A stretch of 64,000 nucleotides of DNA, from positions 11,222,413 through 11,286,412 of the forward strand of contig JAJEKV010000003.1 in assembly GCA_021234155.1 (NCBI GenBank), written 5' to 3'. The DNA is from Isoetes taiwanensis. Lineage: Eukaryota; Streptophyta; Lycopodiopsida; Isoetales; Isoetaceae. Below, piece after piece: positions 47,132-60,849 of this stretch. The stretch's first letter is position 1; every line of letters starts with the position of its first letter. The notes under the pieces are model-generated. The model was not told the origin of the DNA. It did no database searches and saw only the letters and a list, made by a program, of their open reading frames with translations. The position numbers and the translations under genes are program-made.

Positions 47132-49303
47132 TGTAACGGTCCTGGCCACTTGATTGGCCAGCATACGTACTTTTGTACGTATGCATACAGGTATTCAGGA
47201 GCTTTGGGAGTGGCTTAAGTTATCTGGATTGAAGCATAGAAGGCTTGGATTCAAGCAGAAATGGGTCGAAATGGCTTGAGAAGAGTTGATTCTGAGGCTA
47301 AGTGCCAATTTCAATATGATCGATAGTTTTGTGGTGTATTGGCCCTTGTGATAATCTACCGGAACATGGAAAACAGGGGGATGGATGAGCAAAATCAGGT
47401 CGAAATTGCAAGAAAATAAAGGAATCAGTTATCTGTAAGTGGGTCAAGCTGAAACAACATGAAAGGGGCCGAATTTGGTTCCTAACATCCAGATTTGAGA
47501 AGATCAAGGCAAATTGGGAACGAATTAAGGCTTCTATATGGAGCTCAAATGCGGGTCCGATTTTGATGGAGAGGAAATTCGACCTAGAAACTCTTGAAAA
47601 CAACCGTACTAGTAGCATCAGGGCTGAAATTGCATGATCAAAGCCAATCCATGTAGATTTCGAGGTTGAGGAAGAGACGAAAACCTGCTATGTAGACTGT
47701 AACTCTTTGGGTTCGGTTTCTGTTTCTGTTGTGCTTATATTTGATTCTAGTTTGCCCAATGGGATCTGAAATGAAGAGCTGGACAGAATCATAAGTAATA
47801 AGAACATGTATTGATGTTAATGGTTGAATTGAGTTAATTAAGAAAGTATGGAAATATAAGGCTAATAACTACATAGCTAACGAGTGAATTGTGCTTTGAC
47901 ACTTGAAGATAGAGCCAGAGTTCATGATCAGTTGGCAGGGAATACATGCAGTTACGGTCATGAGACCCTGTGGATTTTTAAGCACAGGTACGAGATTTTG
48001 AGTTTGCACATTAGATGCATTAATAAATCCCTTAGCCATGTAAAATGGGTTTTTAATTGGAATATTAAAAAACTTAGCTAACATTTCTAAAGATAAAATA
48101 AATGGTGGAACCTTGGAGATGACGAGAAGTTGGGCCGAGAGAGCTATGTGAGGCATATGTGGACTTTTGAATGTGGCTATGGTGTGGAGCACTGTTAGCC
48201 TAAGTGTATTGTAAGTTTCTAAGTTGTTGCACTGTATGTTATAAGAGCATCATAGATAATGGATTCAAAGTATGAACGGTATGGGATGTCTTATTTCTTA
48301 CGGGGGCAAATGGATAACCTGAGATGCACCATATTTACTATGGTTACTGATTAGTAGCAAGCTACGTCAACATGCGTAAGTTGTATGGGCACCATCGACA
48401 ATAACACGATCTAGGCACATGTTTAGCAAATATTCTAATGAACATTACATGTTATAGTCTTTGCATTACATTATATTATATTACATTACAGTTGTCTTGG
48501 TGTTTGATGTCTGTTGGATCCTCCGGGGTCGGACTTCTAGGTTCGGTGGCCTAGGTTGTTCCAGCATTACTCATGCCATCTGTGTTTCTTTGATTTGTTC
48601 TTGTGCTTTGTGAAATCGGGCATGGCATCCGGGGGAAGGGGATGCACGTCAACTCTTGTGACTCCATGGTAAGAGGTCCTCCAGTGCCAGACGTGGGCTG
48701 AGAAGGGTATACCCATATGAGATTCACCAACTCCGCCAACGGGGCTCGGGATGTGAGCTGGCTGGCTGAGCTTCCCATTGTCCCGGAGCTGTGTGTCATA
48801 ATGGTTTGGTACTTTGACTATGTTCTTTGCTTTTGATGTTCATGATTTGTATTTCAATTGACATTTTCTAGCACGATACTCGCATAGGATCCTCTATCTT
48901 TGCTTGTGCTTATGACCTTGTTATCCGAGATTTCCGGAGCATTTCTATGCATGCAGAGGAAGCCAGGGATCCCCACTTAGTCACGAGGACTAACCCCCTT
49001 GAGTGCATGTGCAGTGAATAAGTAAGGCGATGGCAGCAGTGCAGCTGAGGATCGTAGTTGATTGAAGCTTCTGGATTGAATTGTTCACAGTTAAATGTTA
49101 TATCTGTTGAGAATAATGAACTTTTTGGATGTTAATATTACATGATTATATGGGATTTATAAGCATTTTCCCATTGAGCTTGGAGTATGTAAATTCAATT
49201 GTGCAAAAGCTCAATTCTTCACCTACATTATCAACCTAGAACTAGCGCAAGTATTAACAAGATGACAAGTTGTCTGGAGGCTCAAGTCGGCAGGCTCGTT
49301 ACA
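47132..49303 (+). mobile_element. 3' LTR of the plus-strand retroelement
   Basis: Runs from TGTAACG to CGTTACA, 2,172 bp, with a 7-bp inverted terminus. Close to the start are two strong hairpins: TGGCCACTTGATTGGCCA and TACGTAC-TTTT-GTACGTA (47162-47185). Divergence from the 5' LTR remnant (substitutions plus a ~65-bp indel) indicates an old insertion. Confidence 0.8.
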
Positions 49304-50925
49304 GTTATTTCATAAAATTTTGGCTAAACGTTCTATTTGATCTTAAAACACATTGGGAGGCAGTTAAACAAACTTCTTGAATAACAAACCATTGTCTTCA
49401 CATCACATGGTATTACATACGCTAATACATCCACGATATCATGCAGTTAACTGAAGTTTCAGTTGACGATGTCGTATAAATTTATACCGAGGAAACAAAA
49501 GTTGAAGTAATGAAGGTTCATGATTACATGTCCTTCTTTGTTAATTTATATCGCTCGAGTTCTCTTGCGGTATAAATTTATACCATGTGAACTCTCTAGC
49601 ATATTATATCCACATATTACTATCTATTTGGAAGAAAGTAAGGACTACAGAGAAAACAAATAAATGACAAATTTTGAAAAAAGTCCAGGTTGGATACATA
49701 TGTCGCCATCGGGGTATATAGAAGTCTATAGCGAGCCAGAAGAACAAATAAGAGCAAGTATATAAGGCGAAGAGTGAGCATCTTCGACTCCGACTCGTGT
49801 GCGAGGCATACTTTAATGTGAAAATATTTGCTCCAGTGAGGCAATGTCAAAATATGTTGCACTTTTTACAATTTTGTTCATAATTTTGTAGTGATTTCAG
49901 AAACTTTGAATTAAATACTTTTTTTGGCACTTTTACGTGCTTGTTGCTTCACTTTCAATGTCTATTTTGTTTAGTCCTTAAAATTTTTAGTATTTCTCAA
50001 ACCAAACTAGGGGTCAAAAAATGGTACCAAACAAATTTGAATGGAAGTTAAATTCAAATCCCCCCTCAAAAATGGTGCCGAAAATATTCAAATTGTCACA
50101 CTTGTCATAAATATACCAAGAAAATGGAGCCTTTTGGGGGGGATTTTAAGGAATCTTTCAAAGATTCTTTTTAAATGGATTTGGAGCAAATTAGTGCATG
50201 TCAATTTAAACTTTGTTAAGAACCTGTCCCAAAGAACTCTAGGAATGTGAAGCTCACTTGCGAGGTTGACAGGTATAGAAGCTCCTCCTCTCGTGCATAT
50301 GGTGGCGAACTTGAATGTGTAGATATGCTCTGATATCATGTCCCACACGCGCGACTCAGGATTACCAACCACAATGTTAATACTTTGTTCGAAACTCGAG
50401 AAGCTCATAATCACCAATTGCGTCGTGTGGGATCCAAGCCTTGAACCATCTCCCATTGCAAATGCCAATGTGTGTGATGCCTCCTGACCTAAAGCAAGTT
50501 CCCTTGCATGTGTACTAATTGGAGGGGAACTTTTTTTACTCTAACACAACAACACGCCAACAGGTGTTATCAACTACTACATAACTCCCTGCAATAATAA
50601 TATATCATTCCAAAAGAAGATAAGAGAAATGCATTGATAACCTCCTTAATTGAGATGACAAAATAACCTATTAAGAAGCATATAAGCAATTGTTATTGTT
50701 AGAACTAACAATCTTACACTCACCGTCCCTACGATGTACATGAACTATCACCCTTGGCTTGGGATTTTCAAGTTCTCGAGGTACGAAGGGTATGTAGAGC
50801 TTCATGACATCAACAAATTCAGAAGGTCAATAAAGGCCAAAGAAACATGAGAAGCTTGAAAAAAAAAACACATATCCATGCACTATATGGATGCCAGAAC
50901 GTTAATTGAGGACATGACACTTACC
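49304..50925. other. Stretch without a recognised gene, possibly the Helitron 3' side
   Basis: A minus-strand block at 50815-50730 (MKLYIPFVPRELENPKPRVI) ending at a GTGAGT donor looks exon-like, and 50468-50090 is open on the same strand. Neither is a family I recognise. They lie just downstream (minus direction) of the Helitron helicase and could be captured exons. Confidence 0.3.
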
Positions 50926-50929
50926 TCCA

Positions 50930-53240
50930 TCACAAAGCATCTGTGTAAACCACGTTCCTTGTGAACCGTGAAATTGTATTGGCGCCTTCTTGAGGCATGG
51001 ACGGTGGGTCCTTGATTGAGAATGCCACAAATAACTGTCCATGCGTAAAGACATGCTTTGGAAGATATAACCCCACCTTATGCATTGTTTGACTCTGGGA
51101 CTTGTTTATTGTCATGGAAAAGGCTGGCCGCAAAGGGAATTGCACCCTTTCAAACTGAAATGGTAATCCTGAATCAGTAAGCACAATCGGAATGCGAGAC
51201 AAGAGCATATTTTCACCAGCATGGGTTCCAATTACTATCTCTGCCTCAATGACACGTCTTTTGAGCTTTCGTATAATCAATCGTGTTCCATTGCATAGGC
51301 CCTTCTTGAACGACATAGATCTCAACAACATGACAATCATTCCCACCTTCAGATTTAGCTCGTGGGGCAGTACATCAGTCAGAGCTTATGCATTAAGAAA
51401 CTCAATGGAGTATAGACCTGCATGCTCGCCATCTATGTCTATGATTCGACCATCACTAAAGTAATCTGTTATTTCTCCAGAGATAAGCAATGCCATCTTC
51501 CTATTGATCTCATCCACAAAATGGTTCAAAGGCGATAGTATAGCACGGTGTGTCCAAAAAATCACTTCTTTTCAGTCTTGTTGGATATCAGAAAATATGT
51601 CTTGAATTAATCTATCCATATCATTCGACCCAAGACACATATCCTGCGGCAGATGCACTATATCAATGCCCTTCTCCGAAAAGGTTGGTTCTTGCCCATC
51701 TCCTATATGTAATAAATAGTCAGCAAATGCTTGTTTTTCAAGTGCATCTAAACCCAATGCATTCATGACACGCATGTTGATTGTTAGTTTGTATTCTCTC
51801 ACACTATCCCAGATATACGAATGCTTTAGAGGATCTTCTACAATTTGGCACACGAACCTTTAGGAACCACTGGTAGTATTTGTCGAAAATTCCCTTCTAA
51901 TAGCACTAGAATCCCACCAAATGGGGTCTGCTGATGGCCCATCACATCTCTAGTGTGCTATCCACTGCCTCAAATATCCACTTGTGCATCATTAATGCCT
52001 CATCCCATACAATCAACTTGCCAATTTTGACTGCCTTGGAATATTGCAGGTAGACGATTTGTGTGCCCCTATGGGTATCTTAAAATGCGAATGAGCCGTT
52101 CGACTACCTTGCAATAACACTAACGCAGTGCCAAAGGATGCAACTGCTAGAGCAATCCAACCCCTTGCACGTACATATCCTATAAGAGTGCTATATAGAT
52201 ATGTTTTTCTGGTGCTCCCAGGGCCATTCACAAAGAAGACCCCACCACCAGTCTTATCGATCACATGGTTGAGAACAACATCATAAACTGCCCACTGATC
52301 AATATTCAACCTCTCGGAATCAGATAGTATCTTATCCATACTCACATAGAACATTTCCTTTTGGAATAGTGTGGTTGTGTCTAGCACAGTTTTTGGTAAA
52401 TTGAAGCTCAATCCTGCTAGGCTCTTTGCAACTGATTGCATGTGATCCTCCATATCAATTAGTGCTATTTCAATAGCATACTAACTCAGTTGACCTATCT
52501 CAGAATAAACATCATAAGCAGTTTAGTCTAGGAAATCCTCAATCATCCTATATTCCAACTCCTTCCAAATATCAAGTGGATATGTGGCATACCCCATGAT
52601 GATGCTTCTCGTAGGCATCCTTGCCATTCTGAATTATCATTTACAATCATTCGCTTGATGCATGCATTCTTGAATGTCTCACACAAATGATTATCAATAG
52701 TTCTCAAGTCTTCAAAACTTGTAGCTCCTGGTACATTGCTTAGTAACATCCGCAAACAAAATCGTTCTCCTAGTGAGGGAGTTACAAAGTATATTCTACC
52801 CACAGATGGCATAATTTGAATATGTTGACAAATTGTCCATTTGTCAGTCGCTTTGCTCCAAGTAAAGCACTTGGAAAAGTCATGATATAACAAAGTTCGG
52901 GACACCGGGTATTCATTTGCAGCATTCACCTTAAACCAACCCATGAGGGTGGCTAAGTCTGCATTCTCATCAGAAAGTATTGGTTGCTCATTAGGAAGGT
53001 GAACTGCCAATCGCACGACATTGAGGATTCTGTTCTTGTAATCCAAACTTGAACAACTGCTATGCACCCTCAGAGGCAATTGCTGAACTTCGTCATGGTC
53101 ATCTGTTATAGCGCTCGTCGTGGTGACTCTCTCTTCCCGCAGGGGGGCCGCAAGATGAAGGAAACGCCGTATACGGCGTTCCCTAGCATACATACCAACA
53201 CAATCCCAAAATAAGAAAGAAGATGTCAAGGTCATTTGCC
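50930..53240 (-). pseudogene. Helitron Rep/helicase (Pif1-like helicase part), decayed
   Basis: Minus-strand frames match Helitron-type helicases in order: the pre-helicase region (53235-52543; RLAVHLPNEQP, TLMGWFKVNA, SVGRIYFVTPSLGERFCLRM, GATSFEDLRT), the nucleotide-binding segment (52453-52013; FFVNGPGSTRKTYLYSTLIG), Walker B (about 52000; VWDEALMMHKWIFEA), GNFRQILPVVPKG (about 51890-51850), NMRVMNALG (51853-51572) and the C-terminal FPLRPAFSMTINKSQSQTMH block (51346-50930). Frameshifts and stops separate the pieces. Walker A has Ser and Arg where Gly is expected (normally GPGGTGKT), so ATP binding is destroyed. The HUH Rep domain is not visible, nor are the 5'-TC and 3'-CTRR ends. Confidence 0.85.
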
Positions 53241-53621
53241 ACCAATTAAAATTCCTATACTAATTTGATGGCAAGCTTATTTCTCTACTAGTCTTTTTTG
53301 GGTTCTGGTGGTGTAGAAAAGAAGCTAGGCACTACATGCTTTGAACTGCAAGGAAGTCGAGAAGCACTCAAACAATCCGAGAGCATAAATTCATGAGGTT
53401 TGTGAATAAAAAAGAAACTGAGATATAGGCAACTGTCGCTTACATGGGAGCTGGATCCGACAACTGGCTATGGTCATGCATGAAGATTCTTGCAACGTAC
53501 CTTAAGCTACAGTGCGATGTTTACAGAACGCAGATGCGCCAAGTCAGCTCAACCTGCCTCAACTGCTTTTGTAGCATTTACTAGTGATCTTGCATCATAG
53601 CCTCGAGGTCACAAAGGGTGC

Positions 53622-53744
53622 GATCGAAAAGTTTTTTTTTTTTTTTTTTTTTTGAGAGTAAGGGTAGATTTTTTCATTAATTAGAAAAAGCCATACAATC
53701 CATATACCAAGCTGCAATGAAGCAGGGCTATGGATCGAAAAGTT
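53622..53744 (-). mobile_element. 99-bp poly(A)-tailed retroinsert with 12-bp target duplication
   Basis: GATCGAAAAGTT at 53622-53633 and 53733-53744 flanks an insert (53634-53732) that begins with a T run of about 20. Read on the minus strand it is a short 3' segment (...CTAATTAATGAAAAAATC) ending in poly(A): a severely 5'-truncated LINE, or a SINE. Confidence 0.8.
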
Positions 53745-53894
53745 CCCATCCCTCGAGGTAGCGAATTTTGGTAGTTCGCACCTTCGGCATTGCAATGCTG
53801 CAGCGGTGGGATGCATGTCAGTTTACCCGGTTTGAACAGGGGCGAATGGGTCGATCAACAACACAGGCGATAGGCAAAATGACTGGCCACACCG

Positions 53895-54022
53895 GGTTTA
53901 AGGCAGCCATTAGGTATATTCGGGTATATTCCCCTGTTATTATGCTACTTATTCTAACATATACCCGAAATAGCCCACATCACCACATAAGCAGGGGTTC
54001 CCCTTAGGGCAACCCAAAAAGA
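53895..54022. repeat. Dispersed hairpin-ended repeat, copy 2
   Basis: Shares with 9985-10115 the ATATACC motifs, CCCACA, AGCAGGGGTT and the ending AGGGCAACCCAAAAA with the preceding inverted GGGTT-CCCC. Diverged by substitutions and small indels. Confidence 0.4.
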
Positions 54023-54289
54023 GTGAATTGCTATACTTGGATGGAAGCAAGCCCAAAAAGTGCAGTCACCTGTGCATTAGGGTAATGAACACTTGGAGCG
54101 TGATTCTAGGTTCAAAATTTGACTCATGGAATCACACTCCATGGGTTAAATGAATGTAAGGGTATCCTTTTGCCTTCAAACACAAAAACTTGAGGGTCCT
54201 TATCCAAAGGCATGCAAAACACCAAGTGTGCCCCAAAGTGTGGACGAATATGAAGTCAGGCCTCACATAAATGCCAATTAAAACACAAG

Positions 54290-54504
54290 ATATACAGTAT
54301 AAATGAACATTGAAAAAATACATTAAATTAGAATTGATAGATGGCTCAGATTTCGCCCTGGATTGTCGTTGCTACCGACCTCCTCCTTTGGATGCCCTCG
54401 CCGTCTATTTTGTTTGGCTCCTATTTTCCTCCTCTCCGGAGGCACACCCTGCTGCCGGATTCATAGTCTTCTTCTGCTGCACGACTAAGCGGATCCTTCT
54501 CGAG
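54290..54504 (+). promoter_or_regulatory. Actin promoter end and first non-coding exon
   Basis: A TATA-like GTATAAATGA near 54297 is followed by a pyrimidine-rich leader (CGACCTCCTCCTTTGG) that ends at the donor CTCGAG|GTATGA (54504/54505). A 5'-leader intron (54505-54821, ending TTTATTCAG) then splices to the exon with the start codon. Leader introns are typical of plant actin genes and often raise expression. The transcription start is inferred only. Confidence 0.5.
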
Positions 54505-54840
54505 GTATGATTCTTAGATCTGAATAATATTTTTTTTCTGTTTGTTGCATGCCTCGTTTTTCTTGTTTTTGTCTGAGATTCTGTAACATTTTTTCGTTTT
54601 GGGAGCTGGAACATCTGTTCCGTTGGGCTGTGCATTTAGAACTTTGTGCTTGCACGCCACTTTTTAAGTTATATGCATCTTTTCTTGTAAGTTAGAAAAT
54701 TGTCGATGCATTTTGTTGTCGGCAGATATTTTCCTTTAATATATTGGTAATTGAGTTGTATTTCTGCACTTCGAGACTGCTTCCTTAAACCCGCATCTAA
54801 TCGTGGCATTGGTTTATTCAGTTGCGATCCAATTTAAAAG

Positions 54841-56504
<1,664 letters not shown>

Positions 56505-57465
56505 AGAGGTGTTGCACAGTTTCTTTTTGGCGCTATGTGCATGTTTTCTTAGTCATGCATTATTGGGGTTGGGACCCTTCAAGTGCTCAACAGCTTCTTT
56601 GAAGCACTGTTGTGCTTCTGTAGGTCTCACACTACTCGTGTATGGTTTTCCTCAATGAATAGTCTCTTTAGCATTGTAGTCCTATTATTTTGCCTTGATG
56701 GCAGTACTCTGTAACAGTCTAGATTTAGAAGCACAACATAGCTTAATCTTTTGTTACCAGGCCTGCTTATATAAATTTTAACTCTCTAAAAGCTAGAATA
56801 GTATAGTTAGGAAATTTGTTATATTTTTAATAAAGATATTTCTGTTGTCACCATTTTGTTTATTTGGCAACTGTAAGCTGTCTTTTGTGTTAAAAGGATT
56901 TTAAATTGAGTAGCACTCTGCCCTGTTTGCATTATAAAAAAAATTGTCTTCTGCATCAGCATGCAGTTTGGTGAATTGTGAAGCATTCCTTGGATAGGTT
57001 TCTTATGTGAGTATGTAGGCCTGAGCAGAAATGTAGTTAGGATCCTAAAAGGTGGTTGGCGTGACTGAATTGAGACCGAATCATTTAGAGTGCATAACGC
57101 CTTCTAAATGTTATGTACTTTCTTGTTTCTGCCAATATTTAAATTTGTAGAAAATGTTATGTGCTTTCTTGTTTCTGCCAATATTTAAATTGGACGAAGG
57201 TTGAGCAACTCACTTTTACAGGACAACTCTCACTTTTGCAGGGTTTTGGGCCATTGATTTACATAATATTTTGATGCATATTCCTTCTGGTGCATTCCAG
57301 ACCATTCACCAAGTCCGTGATGGGGTCAAATCCCCATTTCTGTTCAACATAAGATTTTGTAACCTTTGCATTAAGTCAAAATAAAAGTCAATATAGAATC
57401 ATCTCTCAGAATAGCTCATAAGGGGATTTGAACCCCGTTGCCAGAGAATACAACACACAATAAAA
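56505..57465. other. Actin 3' untranslated and downstream region
   Basis: 3' sequence of actin with AATAAA at 56829-56834. Between 57105 and 57190 a ~55-bp segment (TGTTATGTaCTTTCTTGTTT...) is tandemly duplicated. Near 57305 and 57420 two GGGGTCAAATCCCC / GGGGATTTGAACCCC segments resemble tRNA T-arms, without the rest of a tRNA. Confidence 0.45.
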
Positions 57466-60400
57466 TCAACTGACATAAAACAACAAATTTTGTAAGAACA
57501 CATACAGGTTTAAACGGCCTGCTCCTTGCTCATACGTATTGGGTCCATCTAGTTTTATAGCACACTCCATAAGCGCTTGTTTCATACTAGCAGGATTCAA
57601 AAGGAGAAGGCAGGCAACATCCGTCCACTCCAGCTTCCCGATGGCTCTCTCATCTCTGATCCAGTGCAGCTCAAGCAACATCTTTTTGATCACTTCTCCT
57701 CCTCCTTTGCTCAGCACCCCATGCCATTCTAGGAGGATATGCAGACTGCTGTGTTGTCTAAGGTACATCCAATCATCTCCGCTGAGCAAAGGAGATTACT
57801 TGAATCGAATATCACAAGAGAGGACTTGAAGGAGGCTGTGTTTCATTTAAAGCATGATAAATGTCCTGGCCTTGATGGCTTCCCTATTGAGTTCTTTCAA
57901 GCTTGCTGGCCTTGGCTTAACAATGATGTCTATGCTGCTTTTTGTGACTTTCAGCGTTCTCAAAGCTTAGATAAGATCCTCAACACTGGATGCATCTCTC
58001 TCATTCCAAAGTGCAAAGAGCCCAGATCCATTTCTGACTGGCGTCCTATCACTTTGCTCTCATCTGTCTACAAAATATTTGCTAAAGCCCTGGCTGATAA
58101 GGTACGCAACATCTTAGCTGAGTCAATTTCTTCTACACAGTCTGGCTTTCTCCCTGGCCGATGCATCTTGAACAATGTTGCGGCTGCATACGAGGGCATG
58201 TATTGGGCTCGCTTGCAGGGTCATCAAGTGGTGTTCCTCAAACTAGACTTTGCTAAAGCCTATGACAGTGTGGATTGGGTATTTTTGGAGAAATGCCTTC
58301 TTGCTTTGGGATTTGGAGAGGCATTCACCCGTGATGTTATGAAGCTTCATGTGTCGGCGCGGTCTACAGTGCTTTTTCAAGGTGAGCCATCCCAAATCTT
58401 TACTGTTGGTCGGGGGATCCGCCAGGGTTGTCCTTTGGCTCCCTTGCTCTTCACTATTGTTGCAGAAGTGTTGGCTCAACTCTTTGATGTTGCAGCTCGA
58501 GAAGGTGTCATCCAGGGTCTGCCCATGCTGGATAGTTCTCAGGAGGTGTGTAATCAGTATGCTGATGACACTTTCCTTTTTCTTATGGCCAATGATGAAA
58601 ACCTCCATAATGCTAAGCTGCTCCTAGATACTTTCTCCTTGGCCTCTGGAGTTCTTGTAGGTTGGAGAAAGTGCACTGCTCTATGGACACTGGATAGTGC
58701 TGTTCCCTCTTGTATTCTTGACTACCCCTGGACAGTGCTTCCTCATGGTCAACCCACAAAGCTTTTGGGCATTCCTGTGGGGGTACATATTTCTGCCTCA
58801 TGTGCTTGGGATGAGACATTAAAGGTCTTGAGAAACATCTGTTCTGGTGGAAGGTGCTGGCTAAGTTATCTTTGCATGGTAGGATCACAATTGCAAGATC
58901 CGTCCTCAGCAACACCCATGTCTATATGGCATCTGTCTTACTGGCTCCTCAATGTAAGATGAATGAGATCGTGTGTATTGTCAGGAATTTCATCTGGGGT
59001 GGTACCTCAGAAGGTGCTGTTGTTAAGGTATCATGGGCTAAATGCATCAAGCCTAAGGCTGCTGGTGGCCTTGGAATGTTGGACTTCCGTCTGCAAAGCC
59101 AGATCATGATCTCAAAGTTCATTTGGAGGCTCCTCCTTGGTAAAGATGACTCTTCTGGCTTAAGGTTGGTGCGGCAATCACTTCTGCAGTGTCTCCCCTT
59201 TCACAAGACAACTATCAAGTCTAGTCTCCCATGGGCCTTGTTGTATCCTCTCCATCCATATCCAAATGCTTCTCCATTCCTCAAAGGTCTGCTTGCTTCC
59301 TGGGATGCGGTTAGATCTTTATTCCATGTTAATCCCCAAGCTTGTGCTTCATTGTCAATGTCATGCTGGTGGCTTCCCCTGCAAGTTGTGCATGATCAAC
59401 AGCCTTTATGTGCACTTGTACATCCAAAGACCCAACGGCGTTGGCGGCTAGTTGGGGTTTTAACGATTGCAGCTTGGTATGATTCTGGTCATCTTCTGTC
59501 ATGGGAGGCTTTTCAGACGAGATTTCTTTTATACAGATGGGATCGGCAAATCTGGGCTGGGGTGGCTGATTTTTTGCCATCCATTGTGCAGCAACCACTA
59601 GCTGATGTGCCTATTTGGATATGTGATGCACGTGTTAAGCCAGAAAAGTTTGTTTCTTCCACGTACAGGCTGCTTTTAGACTGTGAGCCTCTTCCCCCAT
59701 CCCAGCACTGGCATCTTCAGGTTCCTCAACCACAATGGAAAAGTGTTTGGATGTGGACATGGGATAAATTGCTCCACCCTAAAGTGTCAGCGCTGCGATG
59801 GCAAATTCTCCATAGATGTGTTCGAGTGAATGTCTTGGTTCACAAGATGAACCCTAGAGTCTCAGATCGTTGCCCTCTCTGTGGCCAACGCGTTGAAACT
59901 ATTGAACACTGCTTCTTCTTGTGCGATCATCTACGGCTTGCTTGGGCGTGGTTGTTCACTCTTTTCAGTGTGTCTCTCACTAGCCAGGAGATCCTACTTG
60001 CACTTTATCCTCTGTTTGGCCTAACTTGCATAAGCGGGCATTTCATCTTGCCTCTAGTTGGATTTTGTGGTCTATCTGGCAGAGGCGACGTTTGTGTATT
60101 TTCCAAGGTGCACACATATCTGATCAGCAGCTTCTCCGTTGTGCTCAGCAGAAGATCACTAAAGCTTATCGTTGCTCATCTCTAGCTGATGATAAAAAAG
60201 AGATAATTTGGCAGACGTATTTACGGTGTTCTTCTTATGCATAGACGGGTGTTTTTGCCTAGTTGGGTCAGCCTATCCACTGGGGTTTTATTCATGTCTG
60301 TGCATTGTGTATTGTGCTTTTGTTCTTGTCAATAAAAAGAGTCTCACGTCCTTCAAAAAATAAAATAAAATACTAGCAGGATTCAGAACATTCCAGCGTA

Positions 60401-60809
60401 TCTCTTCAGGAACTATACTGGCAAGACCATCAGGCTTCATGCGACCATAGCTGCAAGTCACAAACTTTTAGTATTATGCTTTCTACAAAGAAATCAGCCC
60501 TGGATAAGACTACATGCCATGAACTTAGCATAGTGGAATTCTGAACTTAGTGTCCCAAGGATTCTGCATCAGTTCACTTATATTCCCAGCTAGCACACAG
60601 TCTTTGTAAACAATAGCAAGGTCTCTGACATTATCCATGTATATGCTCATAGCACGTGATGAGAAGGATGCAATATGGTTATTGTAATCAATACCACCAG
60701 CACCAATTACATCATGCTGATCAACTAGATTGTTCAGGGTTCTATATAGTGGTTCATCATTCCCAATTGTTGATATCATAATAATATTATTTGCAGTCAT
60801 TTCACAAAC
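57466..60809 (-). pseudogene. Site-1 protease (SBT6.1/S1P subtilase) pseudogene, split by a LINE
   Basis: S1P is a membrane-bound Golgi subtilase that cleaves bZIP and other precursors. Minus-strand exon a (60809 to about 60641, after CAG) encodes [20 protein letters not shown] (the family's Trp before EMTANN is Cys), [20 protein letters not shown]. Exon b starts at 60450 after TTGCAG with YGRMKPDG and reaches VPEEIRWNVLNPASM, where the LINE is inserted (57600-60369). It resumes on the far side with NPASMKQALMECAIKLDGPN and YEQGAGRLNL to about 57500. Between KPD and the VPEEIRWNVLNPAS stretch the family block with the catalytic serine (GTSVASP) is missing, replaced by a few residues. So the copy was already inactive by deletion. 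Upstream Asp and His exons are not found here. Confidence 0.85.
57600..60369 (+). mobile_element. 5'-truncated L1-type LINE with 16-bp target duplication
   Basis: ATACTAGCAGGATTCA is present at 57584-57599 and again at 60370-60385. The element begins inside ORF2 just before the RT domain (QKEKAGNIRPLQLPDGSLIS), and ends in CTTCAAAAAATAAAATAAA, an A-rich tail preceded by AATAAAAAG. RT motifs are clear: CPGLDGFPIEFF, ISLIPKC, RPITLLSSVYKI, FLKLDFAKAYDSV, RGIRQGCPLAPLLF, NQYADDTFLF. The zinc-binding tail CPLCGQRVETIEHCFFLC follows. Lesions: TAG at about 57730, a frameshift near 58830 and another near 60025; otherwise open, stopping at 60244. No endonuclease domain remains. Confidence 0.93.
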
Positions 60810-60849
60810 CTGAACATTGAAACTAAGAACTGTCAATTCGCATGTTCCA

